DNA from: SVTX01 sp045612105
GTDB taxonomy: Bacteria > Bacillota > Clostridia > Oscillospirales > CAG-272
Reading direction: 5' to 3'
Length of the DNA: 64,000 nt
Assembly: GCA_045612105.1 (NCBI GenBank)
Contig: JAZKYL010000113.1
Coordinates: 186,001-250,000, forward strand
The notes below the pieces were generated by a model. That model saw only the letters and a list, made by a program, of their open reading frames with translations, did not search any database and was not told the DNA's origin. Below, piece after piece: positions 41,490-49,986 of this stretch; positions within the stretch are counted from its first letter, which is position 1; every line of letters starts with the position of its first letter. The position numbers and the translations under genes were made by a program.

Positions 41490-43643
41490 ATGGACATTAT
41501 CAAAACACTTGCAGAAGAATTCAAACTTAAAGAAGAACAGGTATCCAAAACCGTCGAGCTTATCGACGGCGGCGACACTATTCCTTTTATCGCACGATAC
41601 AGAAAGGAAGTAACAGGTAGTCTTGACGATGCTGTGCTTCGTGATCTTAACGATAGACTCGAATATCTTCGCAACATTGAAAAAAGAAAAGAAGAAGTTA
41701 AAAACCTTATTGAGGCTCAAGAAAAGCTTACTCCCGAGATCGAGTTAGCTATACTTAATGCTAAAACCATTACAGAGGTTGACGATATCTACCGCCCCTT
41801 CAGACCCAAGAGAAAAACGCGAGCATCCGTTGCCCGTGAAAGAGGTCTCGAGGATCTCGCAAAGCTCATTATGGAACAGAAGCTTGAATATGCTCCCTCG
41901 ATTGAGGAGGCGGCAGAAGCTTTCGTCAGCGAGGAAAAGGAAGTGCCTGATGCAGTAGCGGCTATTGCGGGTGCTTGCGACATTATTGCCGAGGATATCT
42001 CCGACAATGCGGAATTCAGAAAGTCTCTCCGCGCGCTTACCTTCGATCACGGTGTTCTCAACGTTACCGCGGCTAAGGAAGAGGATTCTGTTTACGCCCA
42101 GTACTACGAGTACAGTGAGCCTCTAAAAAAGGTGCCCGGACACAGAGTTCTCGCAATAAACCGTGGCGAGAAGGAAGAGTTTTTGAAGGTCTCCGTCGAG
42201 ATTGCAGCGGACATAATTCTCAATTATCTCTTTGCTTGTGTAGTTACCGAGCCCTCCAGCCCTGCATATAAGTACGTTTCGGCTGCGGCTGTTGACGGAT
42301 ACGAAAGACTTATCGCTCCTTCCATTGAGAGAGAAATAAGAAATGATATGTTTGATCTTGCAAGCGAGGGAGCAATCAAGGTTTTCTCCGATAACCTCGG
42401 TCACTTGCTTATGCAGTCTCCCCTTAAGGGAAAGACGGTTCTGGGATTTGACCCCGGTTACGTCAACGGCTGTAAGCTTGCTGTAGTTGATAAAACCGGA
42501 AAGGTTCTTGATACTGCGGTCATTTATCCCACTAAGCCCCGCCAGAGAACCGAGGAAGCTACCAGAGTAGTCAAGGGACTCATTAAGAAGCATCACGTTG
42601 ACGTTATCGCTATCGGCAACGGTACTGCATCCAAGGAAAGCGAAATATTTATTGCCGGCTTGCTCAAGGATATTCCCGAAGCTAACTGCAAATATATTAT
42701 TGTCAGCGAAGCTGGTGCTTCTATCTATTCCGCATCGAAGCTCGCAACCGAGGAATTTCCTGATTTCGACGTTATGCAGCGTTCTGCGGTGTCGATCGCG
42801 AGAAGACTTCAGGACCCTCTTGCGGAGCTTGTTAAGATCGACCCCAAGTCCATCGGTGTCGGTCAGTATCAGCACGATATGAAACCCGCGAGACTGGACA
42901 GCGCGCTTACGGGTGTCGTTGAAAACTGCGTTAACTCGGTTGGAGTTGACGTTAATACCGCATCTCATTCGCTTCTCGCATACATCTCCGGCATCAACGC
43001 CACCAGCGCAAAGAATATCGTGAAATACAGAGAAGAAAACGGAGAATTTACCTCCAGAGCGCAGATCAAAAAGGTTCCCCGTATCGGTGACAAGGCATTT
43101 GAGCAGTGCGCAGGATTTTTGAGAGTTCCCGATTCCAAGGAGATCCTTGACAATACCGGAGTTCACCCCGAATCCTATGAAGCTGCAAAAGCTTTGCTTG
43201 AAATATTCGGATATACCACAGATGACGTTCGCCAAGGACAGCTCAGAGAGCTTCGTGCAAAGGCCACCAAAAAGGGAATAAAGAACGTTGCATCGGAGCT
43301 CGGAATCGGTGAGCCCACTCTCGTTGATATTATCGGAGAGCTTGAAAAGCCCGGACGCGACGTTAGAGACTCTCTGCCACCTCCCATTCTCCGTGATGAT
43401 ATTCTCGATCTTGAGGATCTTAAGCCTGATATGGTGCTGACAGGAACGGTCAGAAACGTTATCGATTTCGGTGCCTTCGTTGATATCGGTGTTCATCAGG
43501 ACGGTCTTGTCCATATTTCGCAAATATGCGATAAATATATCAAACACCCCTCGGAGATGTTGTCCGTCGGAGATATCGTTAAGGTTAAGGTCCTTTCGGT
43601 TGACGTTAAGAAGAAGAGAATATCTCTCTCAATGAAGCTTTAA
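41490..43643 (+). CDS. tex: Tex-like RNA-binding / transcription accessory protein
   Basis: A 717-residue nucleic-acid-binding protein. The order is the Tex N-terminal helical region (IPFIARYRKEVTGSLDD), a YqgF/RNase H-like domain with LGFDPGYVNGCKLAVVD, helix-hairpin-helix segments (NIVKYREENGEFTSRAQIKK), and a C-terminal S1 domain beginning about residue 640 (GTVRNVIDFGAFVDIGVHQ). Family members bind RNA and affect transcription and rRNA; the exact role is unsettled. The ATG at 41490 follows CAAGGAGC; the open frame runs further upstream to 41337, overlapping rsuA, but has no ribosome binding site there. Confidence 0.94.
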   Translation: MDIIKTLAEEFKLKEEQVSKTVELIDGGDTIPFIARYRKEVTGSLDDAVLRDLNDRLEYLRNIEKRKEEVKNLIEAQEKLTPEIELAILNAKTITEVDDIYRPFRPKRKTRASVARERGLEDLAKLIMEQKLEYAPSIEEAAEAFVSEEKEVPDAVAAIAGACDIIAEDISDNAEFRKSLRALTFDHGVLNVTAAKEEDSVYAQYYEYSEPLKKVPGHRVLAINRGEKEEFLKVSVEIAADIILNYLFACVVTEPSSPAYKYVSAAAVDGYERLIAPSIEREIRNDMFDLASEGAIKVFSDNLGHLLMQSPLKGKTVLGFDPGYVNGCKLAVVDKTGKVLDTAVIYPTKPRQRTEEATRVVKGLIKKHHVDVIAIGNGTASKESEIFIAGLLKDIPEANCKYIIVSEAGASIYSASKLATEEFPDFDVMQRSAVSIARRLQDPLAELVKIDPKSIGVGQYQHDMKPARLDSALTGVVENCVNSVGVDVNTASHSLLAYISGINATSAKNIVKYREENGEFTSRAQIKKVPRIGDKAFEQCAGFLRVPDSKEILDNTGVHPESYEAAKALLEIFGYTTDDVRQGQLRELRAKATKKGIKNVASELGIGEPTLVDIIGELEKPGRDVRDSLPPPILRDDILDLEDLKPDMVLTGTVRNVIDFGAFVDIGVHQDGLVHISQICDKYIKHPSEMLSVGDIVKVKVLSVDVKKKRISLSMKL

Positions 43644-43837
43644 TAAATTAAAACGCGAATCGGTGTAAAAATTGGTTTATTAGCTCAAAAATATTGTCGG
43701 TTGTCTAAAATGCACAAAACAAACTTGATAATTTTGGGCAATTATGCTCTTTAAAAAAGCTCGATTTTTTGGTACAATTATAATGTTAAAAAATATAGGT
43801 TTGCAAAAGCCTACTTAAATTAGGAGGAATAAAACAC
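43644..43837. other. Intergenic region upstream of the msmX-type gene
   Basis: This 194-base stretch holds no gene. An extended -10 promoter candidate is TGG-TACAAT (hexamer 43773-43778) with TTTAAA at 43750-43755; a TATAAT is also present at 43779-43784. A short TAGG...CCTA stem lies at about 43796-43813, just upstream of the ribosome binding site AGGAGG. Confidence 0.5.
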
Positions 43838-44950
43838 ATGGCAAGTTTGTCTCTCAGACATATTTATAAGAAGTATCCCGGTGGTGTTACCGCTGTTTCC
43901 GACTTCAACCTTGAGATCAAGGACAAGGAATTTATCGTCCTCGTCGGTCCTTCCGGTTGCGGTAAGTCCACAACTCTTCGTATGATCGCAGGTCTTGAGG
44001 AGATCTCCGAAGGTGAGCTCTTCATCGGCGACCGTCTCGTAAACGACGTTGCACCTAAGGATAGAAAGATCGCGATGGTGTTCCAGAACTACGCGCTTTA
44101 TCCTCATATGACTGTTTCCGAGAATATGGCATTCGGTCTTAAACTTAATAAAACTCCCAAGGAAGAGATCAAGAGACGTGTTGAAGAGGCAGCTCGTATA
44201 CTCGATATAACCCACCTTCTCGACAGAAAGCCTAAGGCTTTGTCCGGTGGTCAGAAGCAGCGTGTTGCGTTGGGTCGTGCTATCGTTCGTAACCCCATGG
44301 TATTCCTTCTTGACGAGCCTCTTTCCAACCTTGATGCTAAGCTTCGTGCAACCATGAGAACCGAGCTTACCAAGCTTCACCAGAGAGTCGAGACAACCTT
44401 CGTATACGTTACCCACGACCAGGTCGAGGCTATGACGATGGCAACTCGAATCGTTGTTATGAAGGACGGTCTTATTCAGCAGGTTGATACTCCTCAGCAT
44501 CTTTATGATAGCCCTGTAAATATGTTCGTTGCAGGATTTATCGGAACTCCTCAGATGAACTTTATTAACGGTTCTCTCGTTAAGAAGGGTGAGGACGTTT
44601 ATTTCGAATTTGAAGGTAACTCTATCAAGGTTCCCGCAGAGAAAGCTAATAATCCCGCTCTTGCTGAGTACATTGGTCAGGAAGTTGTTGTCGGAATTCG
44701 TCCCGAGAGCATTCATGACCAGCCCGCTCAGATCTCTGCTCTTGAAGATAGCACTGTTGACTCCTACGTTGAAGTTACTGAGCTTATGGGTGCTGAGATT
44801 TATCTCTACCTCATTATCGGTGAGACCAAGCTTACCGCTCGTGTATCCGCAAGATCCACCTCTCGTGCAGGCGACACTATTAAGATCGCTCTTGATACCG
44901 CGAGAATGCACATCTTCGACAAGGATACCGAAAAGTGCATAGTTCACTAA
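43838..44950 (+). CDS. msmX: Sugar ABC transporter ATP-binding protein (MsmX/UgpC type)
   Basis: A 370-residue ATPase subunit of the CUT1 carbohydrate importer class. In Firmicutes one such ATPase often serves many sugar importers (established knowledge). The Walker A is GPSGCGKSTTLRMIAG, the signature LSGGQKQRVALGRAI, the Walker B FLLDEPLSNLDAKLR and the switch histidine in YVTHDQVEAMTMA; the C-terminal 120 residues are the TOBE domain (VVVGIRPESIHDQ). No permease or binding-protein gene is adjacent, which fits a shared, stand-alone ATPase. The codon use is strongly biased to highly expressed codons. The gene ends in a perfect hairpin terminator. Confidence 0.94.
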   Translation: MASLSLRHIYKKYPGGVTAVSDFNLEIKDKEFIVLVGPSGCGKSTTLRMIAGLEEISEGELFIGDRLVNDVAPKDRKIAMVFQNYALYPHMTVSENMAFGLKLNKTPKEEIKRRVEEAARILDITHLLDRKPKALSGGQKQRVALGRAIVRNPMVFLLDEPLSNLDAKLRATMRTELTKLHQRVETTFVYVTHDQVEAMTMATRIVVMKDGLIQQVDTPQHLYDSPVNMFVAGFIGTPQMNFINGSLVKKGEDVYFEFEGNSIKVPAEKANNPALAEYIGQEVVVGIRPESIHDQPAQISALEDSTVDSYVEVTELMGAEIYLYLIIGETKLTARVSARSTSRAGDTIKIALDTARMHIFDKDTEKCIVH

Positions 44951-44971
44951 TTAATATTCATTAGAATTAAT

Positions 44972-45011
44972 AAAAACACCTTAAATGTGTACTCATATTT
45001 AAGGTGTTTTT
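44972..45011 (+). terminator. Intrinsic terminator after msmX
   Basis: AAAAACACCTTAAAT pairs with ATTTAAGGTGTTTTT around a 10-base loop, ending in a T-run. Confidence 0.92.
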
Positions 45012-45075
45012 ATTTGCACATTTTTCGGAATCCTCAGAATTCTGAAGTTTTTAATCATAATTATTCATACCCCCC

Positions 45076-45104
45076 TTGAAAACTCCCAACCGATATGCTA
45101 TAAT
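45076..45104 (+). promoter_or_regulatory. Promoter of the XRE regulator-lipoprotein operon
   Basis: TTGAAA (45076-45081), a 17-base spacer and TATAAT (45099-45104), preceded by TGC (extended -10), 35 bases before the ATG at 45139. Confidence 0.8.
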
Positions 45105-45138
45105 TGAATAGTAAATTTAAATTACCGCAGGAGCAGAA

Positions 45139-46044
45139 ATGGATATTGGAAAAAAGATCAAGAAACTACGCACAGATAAGCTAATGACTCAATCAGAATT
45201 AACCGGTGGAGAAATAACTCGAAATATGCTGAGCCGTATTGAAAACGGTGCCGCACTGCCAAGTATAGGAACTATTGTCTATCTTGCTTCAAAGTTGGGC
45301 GTCCCGGCAGGCTATTTGCTGTCTGAAGGCGAGGAAGAATTTATTTATCACAAAACCTCAGTTATGAAAAATATTCGTCGCGCATACACCGACAAGAATT
45401 TCGAACTCTGTCTTGATATTTGCCTTGCAGAATTCGATAGTTTTGACGATGAATTGGAGCTTATACTCACAGATTGTTGCCTTGGCATATCAGAAGAAGC
45501 AATGCGCGGTGGACATCTTCATAAAGCTTGTGCTTTTCTCGACAAAGCGATAAGACATTCCCGCAATACAATGTTCGATACCACTACACAAAAAAACAGG
45601 ATAGAGATTATGTTTGGACTATTAAAAGAACTGTCTCCGGCATTGGACTCAGACGAGGCTGATACTGTAATAAGTGAGGATATGTTCCATCCTGCAATTT
45701 TTGGCAATATTTTCTGTAAATACATTACAGTAATCTTAGATATCGGCAAATATGAACTCTTTTTTGACGATCTGCAAAAAAACTGCTACACATTGACTGA
45801 GCGTGAACAATTATTCATTCTGCACCTGGAAGCAAGAAAACAAATGCTTGCCGAGGAATATAGCAATGCTATCTTGACTCTACGAACATTGATAGATTCC
45901 GAAATCGTTCCTGAAAGATTACTTCTGTACCTTGCTTGTATTGATATGGAGATCTGTTGCAGAGAAACTAACGACTATAAGGGTGCTTACGAATTTTCAC
46001 AAAACAAACTTGAAATTCTTGAGCATATGTTGGGGGAAGATTGA
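45139..46044 (+). CDS. XRE-family helix-turn-helix regulator with TPR-like C-terminus
   Basis: A 301-residue regulator. The N-terminal helix-turn-helix covers about residues 5-60 (KIKKLRTDKLMTQSEL, RNMLSRIENGAALPS, YLASKLGVPAGYLLSE). Residues about 75-301 are repeated helical hairpins of TPR type (LILTDCCLGISEEAMRGG, LLYLACIDMEICCRETND), a layout seen in RRNPP-type peptide-responsive regulators, although no cognate peptide gene is visible. It ends in TGA, only one base before the ATG of a lipoprotein gene, so the pair is translationally coupled. The regulator probably controls itself and its partner. Confidence 0.82.
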   Translation: MDIGKKIKKLRTDKLMTQSELTGGEITRNMLSRIENGAALPSIGTIVYLASKLGVPAGYLLSEGEEEFIYHKTSVMKNIRRAYTDKNFELCLDICLAEFDSFDDELELILTDCCLGISEEAMRGGHLHKACAFLDKAIRHSRNTMFDTTTQKNRIEIMFGLLKELSPALDSDEADTVISEDMFHPAIFGNIFCKYITVILDIGKYELFFDDLQKNCYTLTEREQLFILHLEARKQMLAEEYSNAILTLRTLIDSEIVPERLLLYLACIDMEICCRETNDYKGAYEFSQNKLEILEHMLGED

Positions 46045-46045
46045 T

Positions 46046-46978
46046 ATGAAGCAAAATATTCGCCACATTATTGCACTACTAATATCACTTTTAATCTTTG
46101 CTCTTACTTCATGCGCATTGTTTATCCCCAACGATAGCTTTGACGGTGGCATATTATTGGACGACGAAAAAATTTCACAGATTAAATCTGAGATTTTTAA
46201 AACCGAAAGCTCAAGCTCACTAAATGAAACAGATTCAACAAAGCTAAATGATTCTTCAGAAGCAACAATCATTGCGGAAACACACCGGGAAAAGGAGAGT
46301 CATACAGAAACGTATATTTTTTCAGTAGCAGAAAGTACCACAGAAATTGAAAGCTCATCCAAAATCGAGAACATGCCCGCAGATGAATTGCCGCCCAAAG
46401 ATAGTACCACCGATCTAACCGAAACAAATGAAAGCATCGAAACAGAAATTAAAGAAACCACAGAATTTGCCAACTCACAATTTGAAAATGAAACGATCTT
46501 AACCGAATCTGGAAGCATTATAATCGAAAATGAAGAGTATACCGATCTAATTATCGAAGTAGACACATCATCAAATATGACCAATGCCGTTTCAACTGAA
46601 CAGATAGAAACAGAAAGCATCGAAAAAGTTTATTGGGTAACAAACGGAAAAGTTTGGCATCTTTTTAAAGACTGCGGTTACTTGAAGAATTCAAACCCCA
46701 TATTATCAGGCAATGTTGAAGAGGCAGTATCCGAGGGAAAAGAAACAGTTTGTTCAAGCTGCAGTAAAAAACAAGAATACTACACCGAAACTGAAACCGA
46801 AATTATAACAACAATAGATATAGTATTTTGGTGCAAAAACAGTAAAATTTGGCATCTTTTTGAAGACTGCGGTTATTTAAAAAATTCGGATGCAGTATCA
46901 TCCGGTAGTATTGAAGATGCCATGTCTTATGGAAAAGAAAAAGTATGTTCAAGTTGTGAGAAAAGGCTAAAAAACTAA
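46046..46978 (+). CDS. Predicted lipoprotein with two C-terminal H-C-C-C repeat modules
   Basis: A 310-residue lipoprotein. The signal peptide ends LIFALTSC (lipid cysteine C23). Residues about 45-195 are a low-complexity linker rich in Glu, Ser and Thr (TETNESIETEIKETTE), probably extended on the cell surface. The last 115 residues hold two copies of a roughly 48-residue module: KVWHLFKDCGYLKNSNPILS ... VCSSC and KIWHLFEDCGYLKNSDAVSS ... VCSSC, each with one His and three Cys suited to a zinc site. Similar WH/YH-x-C...C-x-x-C modules occur as short repeats in other clostridial surface proteins. It is coupled to the XRE regulator upstream. Confidence 0.8.
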   Translation: MKQNIRHIIALLISLLIFALTSCALFIPNDSFDGGILLDDEKISQIKSEIFKTESSSSLNETDSTKLNDSSEATIIAETHREKESHTETYIFSVAESTTEIESSSKIENMPADELPPKDSTTDLTETNESIETEIKETTEFANSQFENETILTESGSIIIENEEYTDLIIEVDTSSNMTNAVSTEQIETESIEKVYWVTNGKVWHLFKDCGYLKNSNPILSGNVEEAVSEGKETVCSSCSKKQEYYTETETEIITTIDIVFWCKNSKIWHLFEDCGYLKNSDAVSSGSIEDAMSYGKEKVCSSCEKRLKN

Positions 46979-47066
46979 TTTTTATATTTTTTCAACAAAA
47001 AACACCATTTCAAAATGGTAAAATCACCCAAAAATCAAAAACAAACTAAAATTTGTGTTAATGTGA

Positions 47067-47095
47067 TTGACAAATCGAAGTTTTTATGATATAAT
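47067..47095 (+). promoter_or_regulatory. Consensus promoter of mgsA-like gene (probably also thrS)
   Basis: TTGACA (47067-47072), a 17-base spacer and TATAAT (47090-47095): both hexamers match the consensus exactly. The leader before the mgsA-like ATG at 47227 is about 125 bases. Confidence 0.88.
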
Positions 47096-47226
47096 CGTAG
47101 TGTTAGGACTTAAATAAGTTATAGATTTATATTAAAACATTGCGATTTTTTTCACAAAGATTCTTTTCGCATTGGTTTTTTATTAGTATTTTGTCCAACA
47201 GTTCAAAACAGGATGGAGGAGTTCAA

Positions 47227-47664
47227 ATGGAAATAGCTATCATAGCACATGACATGAAGAAAGAGCTTATCACACAGTTTTGTATTGCATACTGCGGTAT
47301 TCTCAGCAAGCACAATATTTGCGCAACAGGAATAACCGCTAAATATATATCTGAGGCAACCGGACTCAAGATTGAAAAGATGCTTAGCGGAGAGCAGGGC
47401 GGCGAGCAGCAGATCGCTTCGAGAATCGCTTACAACGAAATAGACGTTCTTATCTATTTCCGCGATACCCGACCTTCATCCGATATGTTTTCTGAGCATG
47501 ATAAAATCGAAAAAGAGCTTCTTTTGGCATGTGACCGCTACAACATTCCCGTAGCAACAAATATTGCAACTGCCGAGGTGATTATTATGGCTCTTGACCG
47601 TGGAGATCTCGATTGGAGAGAAGTCGTTAATCCAACCTCTGCATATAACAGAAGCCGTCGCTGA
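47227..47664 (+). CDS. mgsA: Methylglyoxal-synthase-like protein with altered active site
   Basis: A 145-residue MgsA homologue; the family turns dihydroxyacetone phosphate into methylglyoxal and phosphate. The IAIIAHDMKK start, HNICATGITAKYIS, MLSGEQGGEQQI and YNIPVATNIATAEVII fit the family, and ALDRGDLDWREV matches clostridial MgsA tails. Compared with E. coli MgsA, the catalytic aspartate of GGDQQ (D71) is E60 here, and aligning HDPD (98-101) with H91-D92-K93-I94 puts isoleucine where D101 stands; the SGP phosphate loop is SGE. Activity may be reduced or changed. The ATG at 47227 follows ATGGAGGAG. The T-box of thrS begins 14 bases downstream. Confidence 0.85.
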   Translation: MEIAIIAHDMKKELITQFCIAYCGILSKHNICATGITAKYISEATGLKIEKMLSGEQGGEQQIASRIAYNEIDVLIYFRDTRPSSDMFSEHDKIEKELLLACDRYNIPVATNIATAEVIIMALDRGDLDWREVVNPTSAYNRSRR

Positions 47665-47677
47665 TAAAACGGTATCA

Positions 47678-47848
47678 CAAAAGACAAGTTCTATGCATGA
47701 AGCGCACACAGAGAGAGGGATTAGGTGAAAGCCCTTTACGCCGACGTATAGGATACCACTTTTGCGCGCAATTCAATAAGAATGAGTTAAAAGCTCGGGT
47801 GGAACCGTGCATATTGCACCCCGAACACAGTAAATGTGTTTGGGGTGC
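47678..47848 (+). promoter_or_regulatory. T-box riboswitch (tRNA-Thr sensing) upstream of thrS
   Basis: A T-box leader that lets transcription continue into thrS when uncharged tRNA-Thr binds. Stem I base: CAAAAG (47678-47683) pairs with CTTTTG (47759-47764); CTAT (47691-47694) pairs with ATAG (47748-47751) above it, leaving an internal loop with the threonine specifier ACC at 47755-47757. An AGAGAG-type motif and GGTGAAA loop follow in the distal stem. The conserved T-box GGGTGGAACCGTG (about 47797-47809) has TGGA for the tRNA acceptor end, fitting a UCCA end. The alternative terminator is at 47816-47848. No convincing promoter lies between the mgsA-like stop and the T-box. Confidence 0.93.
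47816..47848 (+). terminator. T-box-controlled terminator of thrS
   Basis: GCACCCC (47816-47822) pairs with GGGGTGC (47842-47848), with further inner AACAC/GTGTT pairing, followed by TTATTT. It competes with the antiterminator formed by the T-box sequence. Confidence 0.9.
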
Positions 47849-47896
47849 TTATTTAATAAAAAATATATTTGACATAAATCAAGAAAGGTAAAAACT

Positions 47897-49837
47897 ATGA
47901 AGATCAATTTTGGTTCACAAATTTTAGAATCTGAATCTCCCGTAACGGTATATGATGCCGCCAAGGAAACATTTGGAATGGTAGAGAGAAGCGTTATCGC
48001 TGCAAGTGTTAACGGTGAGACTGTTGCTCTGGGTTACGAAATCGCGGCTGATGCTGACGTCAAGCTCCTTACCTTTGCAGACAAGGAAGGTGCTCACGTA
48101 TTCAGACATACCGCATCTCACATTCTCGCTCAAGCAGTTAAGAGACTTTATCCCGAGACCAAGCTTACCATCGGTCCCGCTATCGACGACGGATTCTACT
48201 ACGATTTCGACAGTGACATCGCATTCACTCCTGAGATCCTCAAGGCACTTGAAGGCGAAATGAAAAAGATCGTTAAGGAGAATCTCAAGATCGAGCGTTT
48301 TGAGCTTCCCAGAGACGAGGCTATCGCGTTTATGACCGATAAGAACGAGCCCTACAAGGTTCAGCTTATCGAAGAACTTCCCGAGGGTGAGACCATCAGC
48401 TTCTACCGTCAGGGCGAGTTTACCGACCTATGCGCAGGTCCACACCTTTTCGCAACCGGTGCGGTAAAGGCGTTCAAGCTGACTCAGTGCACCGGTGCTT
48501 ATTGGAAGGGCGACCAGAACAACAAGCAGCTCCAGAGAATCTACGGTCTTGCATTCCCCTCGAAGGACGAGCTTAACGCTTACGTTACAATGCTTGAAGA
48601 GGCAAGAAAGCGCGACCATAACAAGATTGGTCGTGAGCTTGAATATTTCACCACTGTAGACTCTATCGGTCAGGGACTTCCTATCCTTATGCCTAAGGGT
48701 GCAAGAGTTATCCAGACACTCCAGAGATGGATCGAGGACGAGGAGCAGAGAAGAGGATATCTTCTTACCAAGACTCCTCTTATGGCAAAGAGAGACCTTT
48801 ATAAAATATCCGGTCACTGGGATCACTACAGAGACGGTATGTTCATCCTCGGAGACCCCGATGACGAGACCAAGGAGTGCTTCGCTCTACGTCCTATGAC
48901 CTGTCCCTTCCAGTATCAGGTATATCTCAGCAAGAAGCGCTCTTACAGAGACCTTCCTATGAGACTTGGCGAGACCTCGACCCTGTTCAGAAATGAGGAA
49001 AGCGGCGAGATGCACGGTCTTATCCGTGTCCGTCAGTTCACCATTTCCGAAGGACACCTTGTTCTCCGTCCCGAGCAGCTGGCAGAAGAATTCAAGGGCT
49101 GTCTTGATCTGGCTCTCTACTGCCTCGATACGCTCGGTCTCAGAGAGGACTGCTCCTTCCGCTTCTCACAGTGGGATCCCAAGAGAACCGACAAGTACGA
49201 GGGATCGCCCGAGCAGTGGGATGAGGCTCAGGGCATTATGGAAAAGCTTCTCAACGAAAACCTGGGCGAGGGCAACTACGCCATCGGTATCGACGAGGCG
49301 GCTTTCTACGGTCCTAAGCTTGACATTCAGATCAAGAACGTATTCGGTAAGGAGGACACCCTTATTACCATCCAGATCGATATGCTTCTTGCTAAGAAGT
49401 TCGGTATGGAGTACGTTGACTCCGATAACACTATGAAGACTCCCTATATCATTCACCGTACCTCTATGGGTTGCTACGAGAGAACTCTCGCGCTTCTGCT
49501 TGAGAAGTATGCGGGTGCGCTTCCTACCTGGATGGCTCCCGTTCAGGTCAGAATGCTTCCTATCGGTGACGAGCAGGTCGCATACTGTGAGGAGATCGAG
49601 AGAAGACTTACCAATCTCGGTGTTCGTTGCGAGGTTGACAAGAGAAACGAGACTATCGGCTACAAGCTTCGTAACGCTCAGCTCGAAAAGCTGCCTTATA
49701 TGGTAGTTGTCGGTGCTAAGGAGATCGAAAGCAATACAGTTGCTGTCCGTTCCAGAAAGGACGGCGAGAAGGGTGCTATGGCTGTCGATCAGTTTATTAG
49801 TGAGCTTCTTCTTGAAATCGCTGAAAAGAGAAGATAA
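47897..49837 (+). CDS. thrS: Threonyl-tRNA synthetase
   Basis: A 646-residue class II synthetase that charges tRNA-Thr. The order is the TGS domain (1-60), the SAD editing domain (about 60-220, with FRHTASHILAQAVKRL and the second HxxC-like TDLCAGPHLF), the catalytic domain (about 240-530, with LRPMTCPFQYQVY, the FRNEESGEMHGLIRVRQF motif 2 and the HRTSMGCYERTLALLL motif 3), and the anticodon-binding domain (about 540-646, PVQVRMLPIGDEQ). The ATG follows AAGAAAGG. It is controlled by the T-box upstream and ends in its own terminator. Codon use is typical of a highly expressed gene. Confidence 0.97.
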   Translation: MKINFGSQILESESPVTVYDAAKETFGMVERSVIAASVNGETVALGYEIAADADVKLLTFADKEGAHVFRHTASHILAQAVKRLYPETKLTIGPAIDDGFYYDFDSDIAFTPEILKALEGEMKKIVKENLKIERFELPRDEAIAFMTDKNEPYKVQLIEELPEGETISFYRQGEFTDLCAGPHLFATGAVKAFKLTQCTGAYWKGDQNNKQLQRIYGLAFPSKDELNAYVTMLEEARKRDHNKIGRELEYFTTVDSIGQGLPILMPKGARVIQTLQRWIEDEEQRRGYLLTKTPLMAKRDLYKISGHWDHYRDGMFILGDPDDETKECFALRPMTCPFQYQVYLSKKRSYRDLPMRLGETSTLFRNEESGEMHGLIRVRQFTISEGHLVLRPEQLAEEFKGCLDLALYCLDTLGLREDCSFRFSQWDPKRTDKYEGSPEQWDEAQGIMEKLLNENLGEGNYAIGIDEAAFYGPKLDIQIKNVFGKEDTLITIQIDMLLAKKFGMEYVDSDNTMKTPYIIHRTSMGCYERTLALLLEKYAGALPTWMAPVQVRMLPIGDEQVAYCEEIERRLTNLGVRCEVDKRNETIGYKLRNAQLEKLPYMVVVGAKEIESNTVAVRSRKDGEKGAMAVDQFISELLLEIAEKRR

Positions 49838-49845
49838 TTAATAAT

Positions 49846-49885
49846 AAAAAAGCTCAAATTTCCTCAATGGATTTTTGGGCTTTTT
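49846..49885 (+). terminator. Intrinsic terminator after thrS
   Basis: AAAAAGCTCAAA pairs with TTTGGGCTTTTT (with a G-U pair) and ends in a T-run. Confidence 0.8.
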
Positions 49886-49986
49886 GATTTGTTTACAAAA
49901 TATACCTATAATTACACAAACAAACAGTGTATAATAACATGAATTTAATACAATATATCCAAATAATACAAATTCAGGAGTGTTTT

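Noticed and set aside
42123..43547. A 474-residue minus-strand frame inside tex
   Set aside because: It overlaps the clear tex gene over its full length and has no recognisable domain or ribosome binding site.
43820..44947. A 375-residue minus-strand frame opposite msmX
   Set aside because: It is an antisense shadow produced by the strong codon bias of the ATPase gene.
47004..47019. ACCATTT/AAATGGT hairpin after the lipoprotein gene as a terminator
   Set aside because: The stem is AT-rich and there is no T-run, so it was not listed as a terminator.
49892..49935. Promoter for the cohesin-dockerin gene from TTTACA and two TATAAT boxes
   Set aside because: The spacers (9 bases, or over 30) do not fit; a promoter is likely here but cannot be placed.
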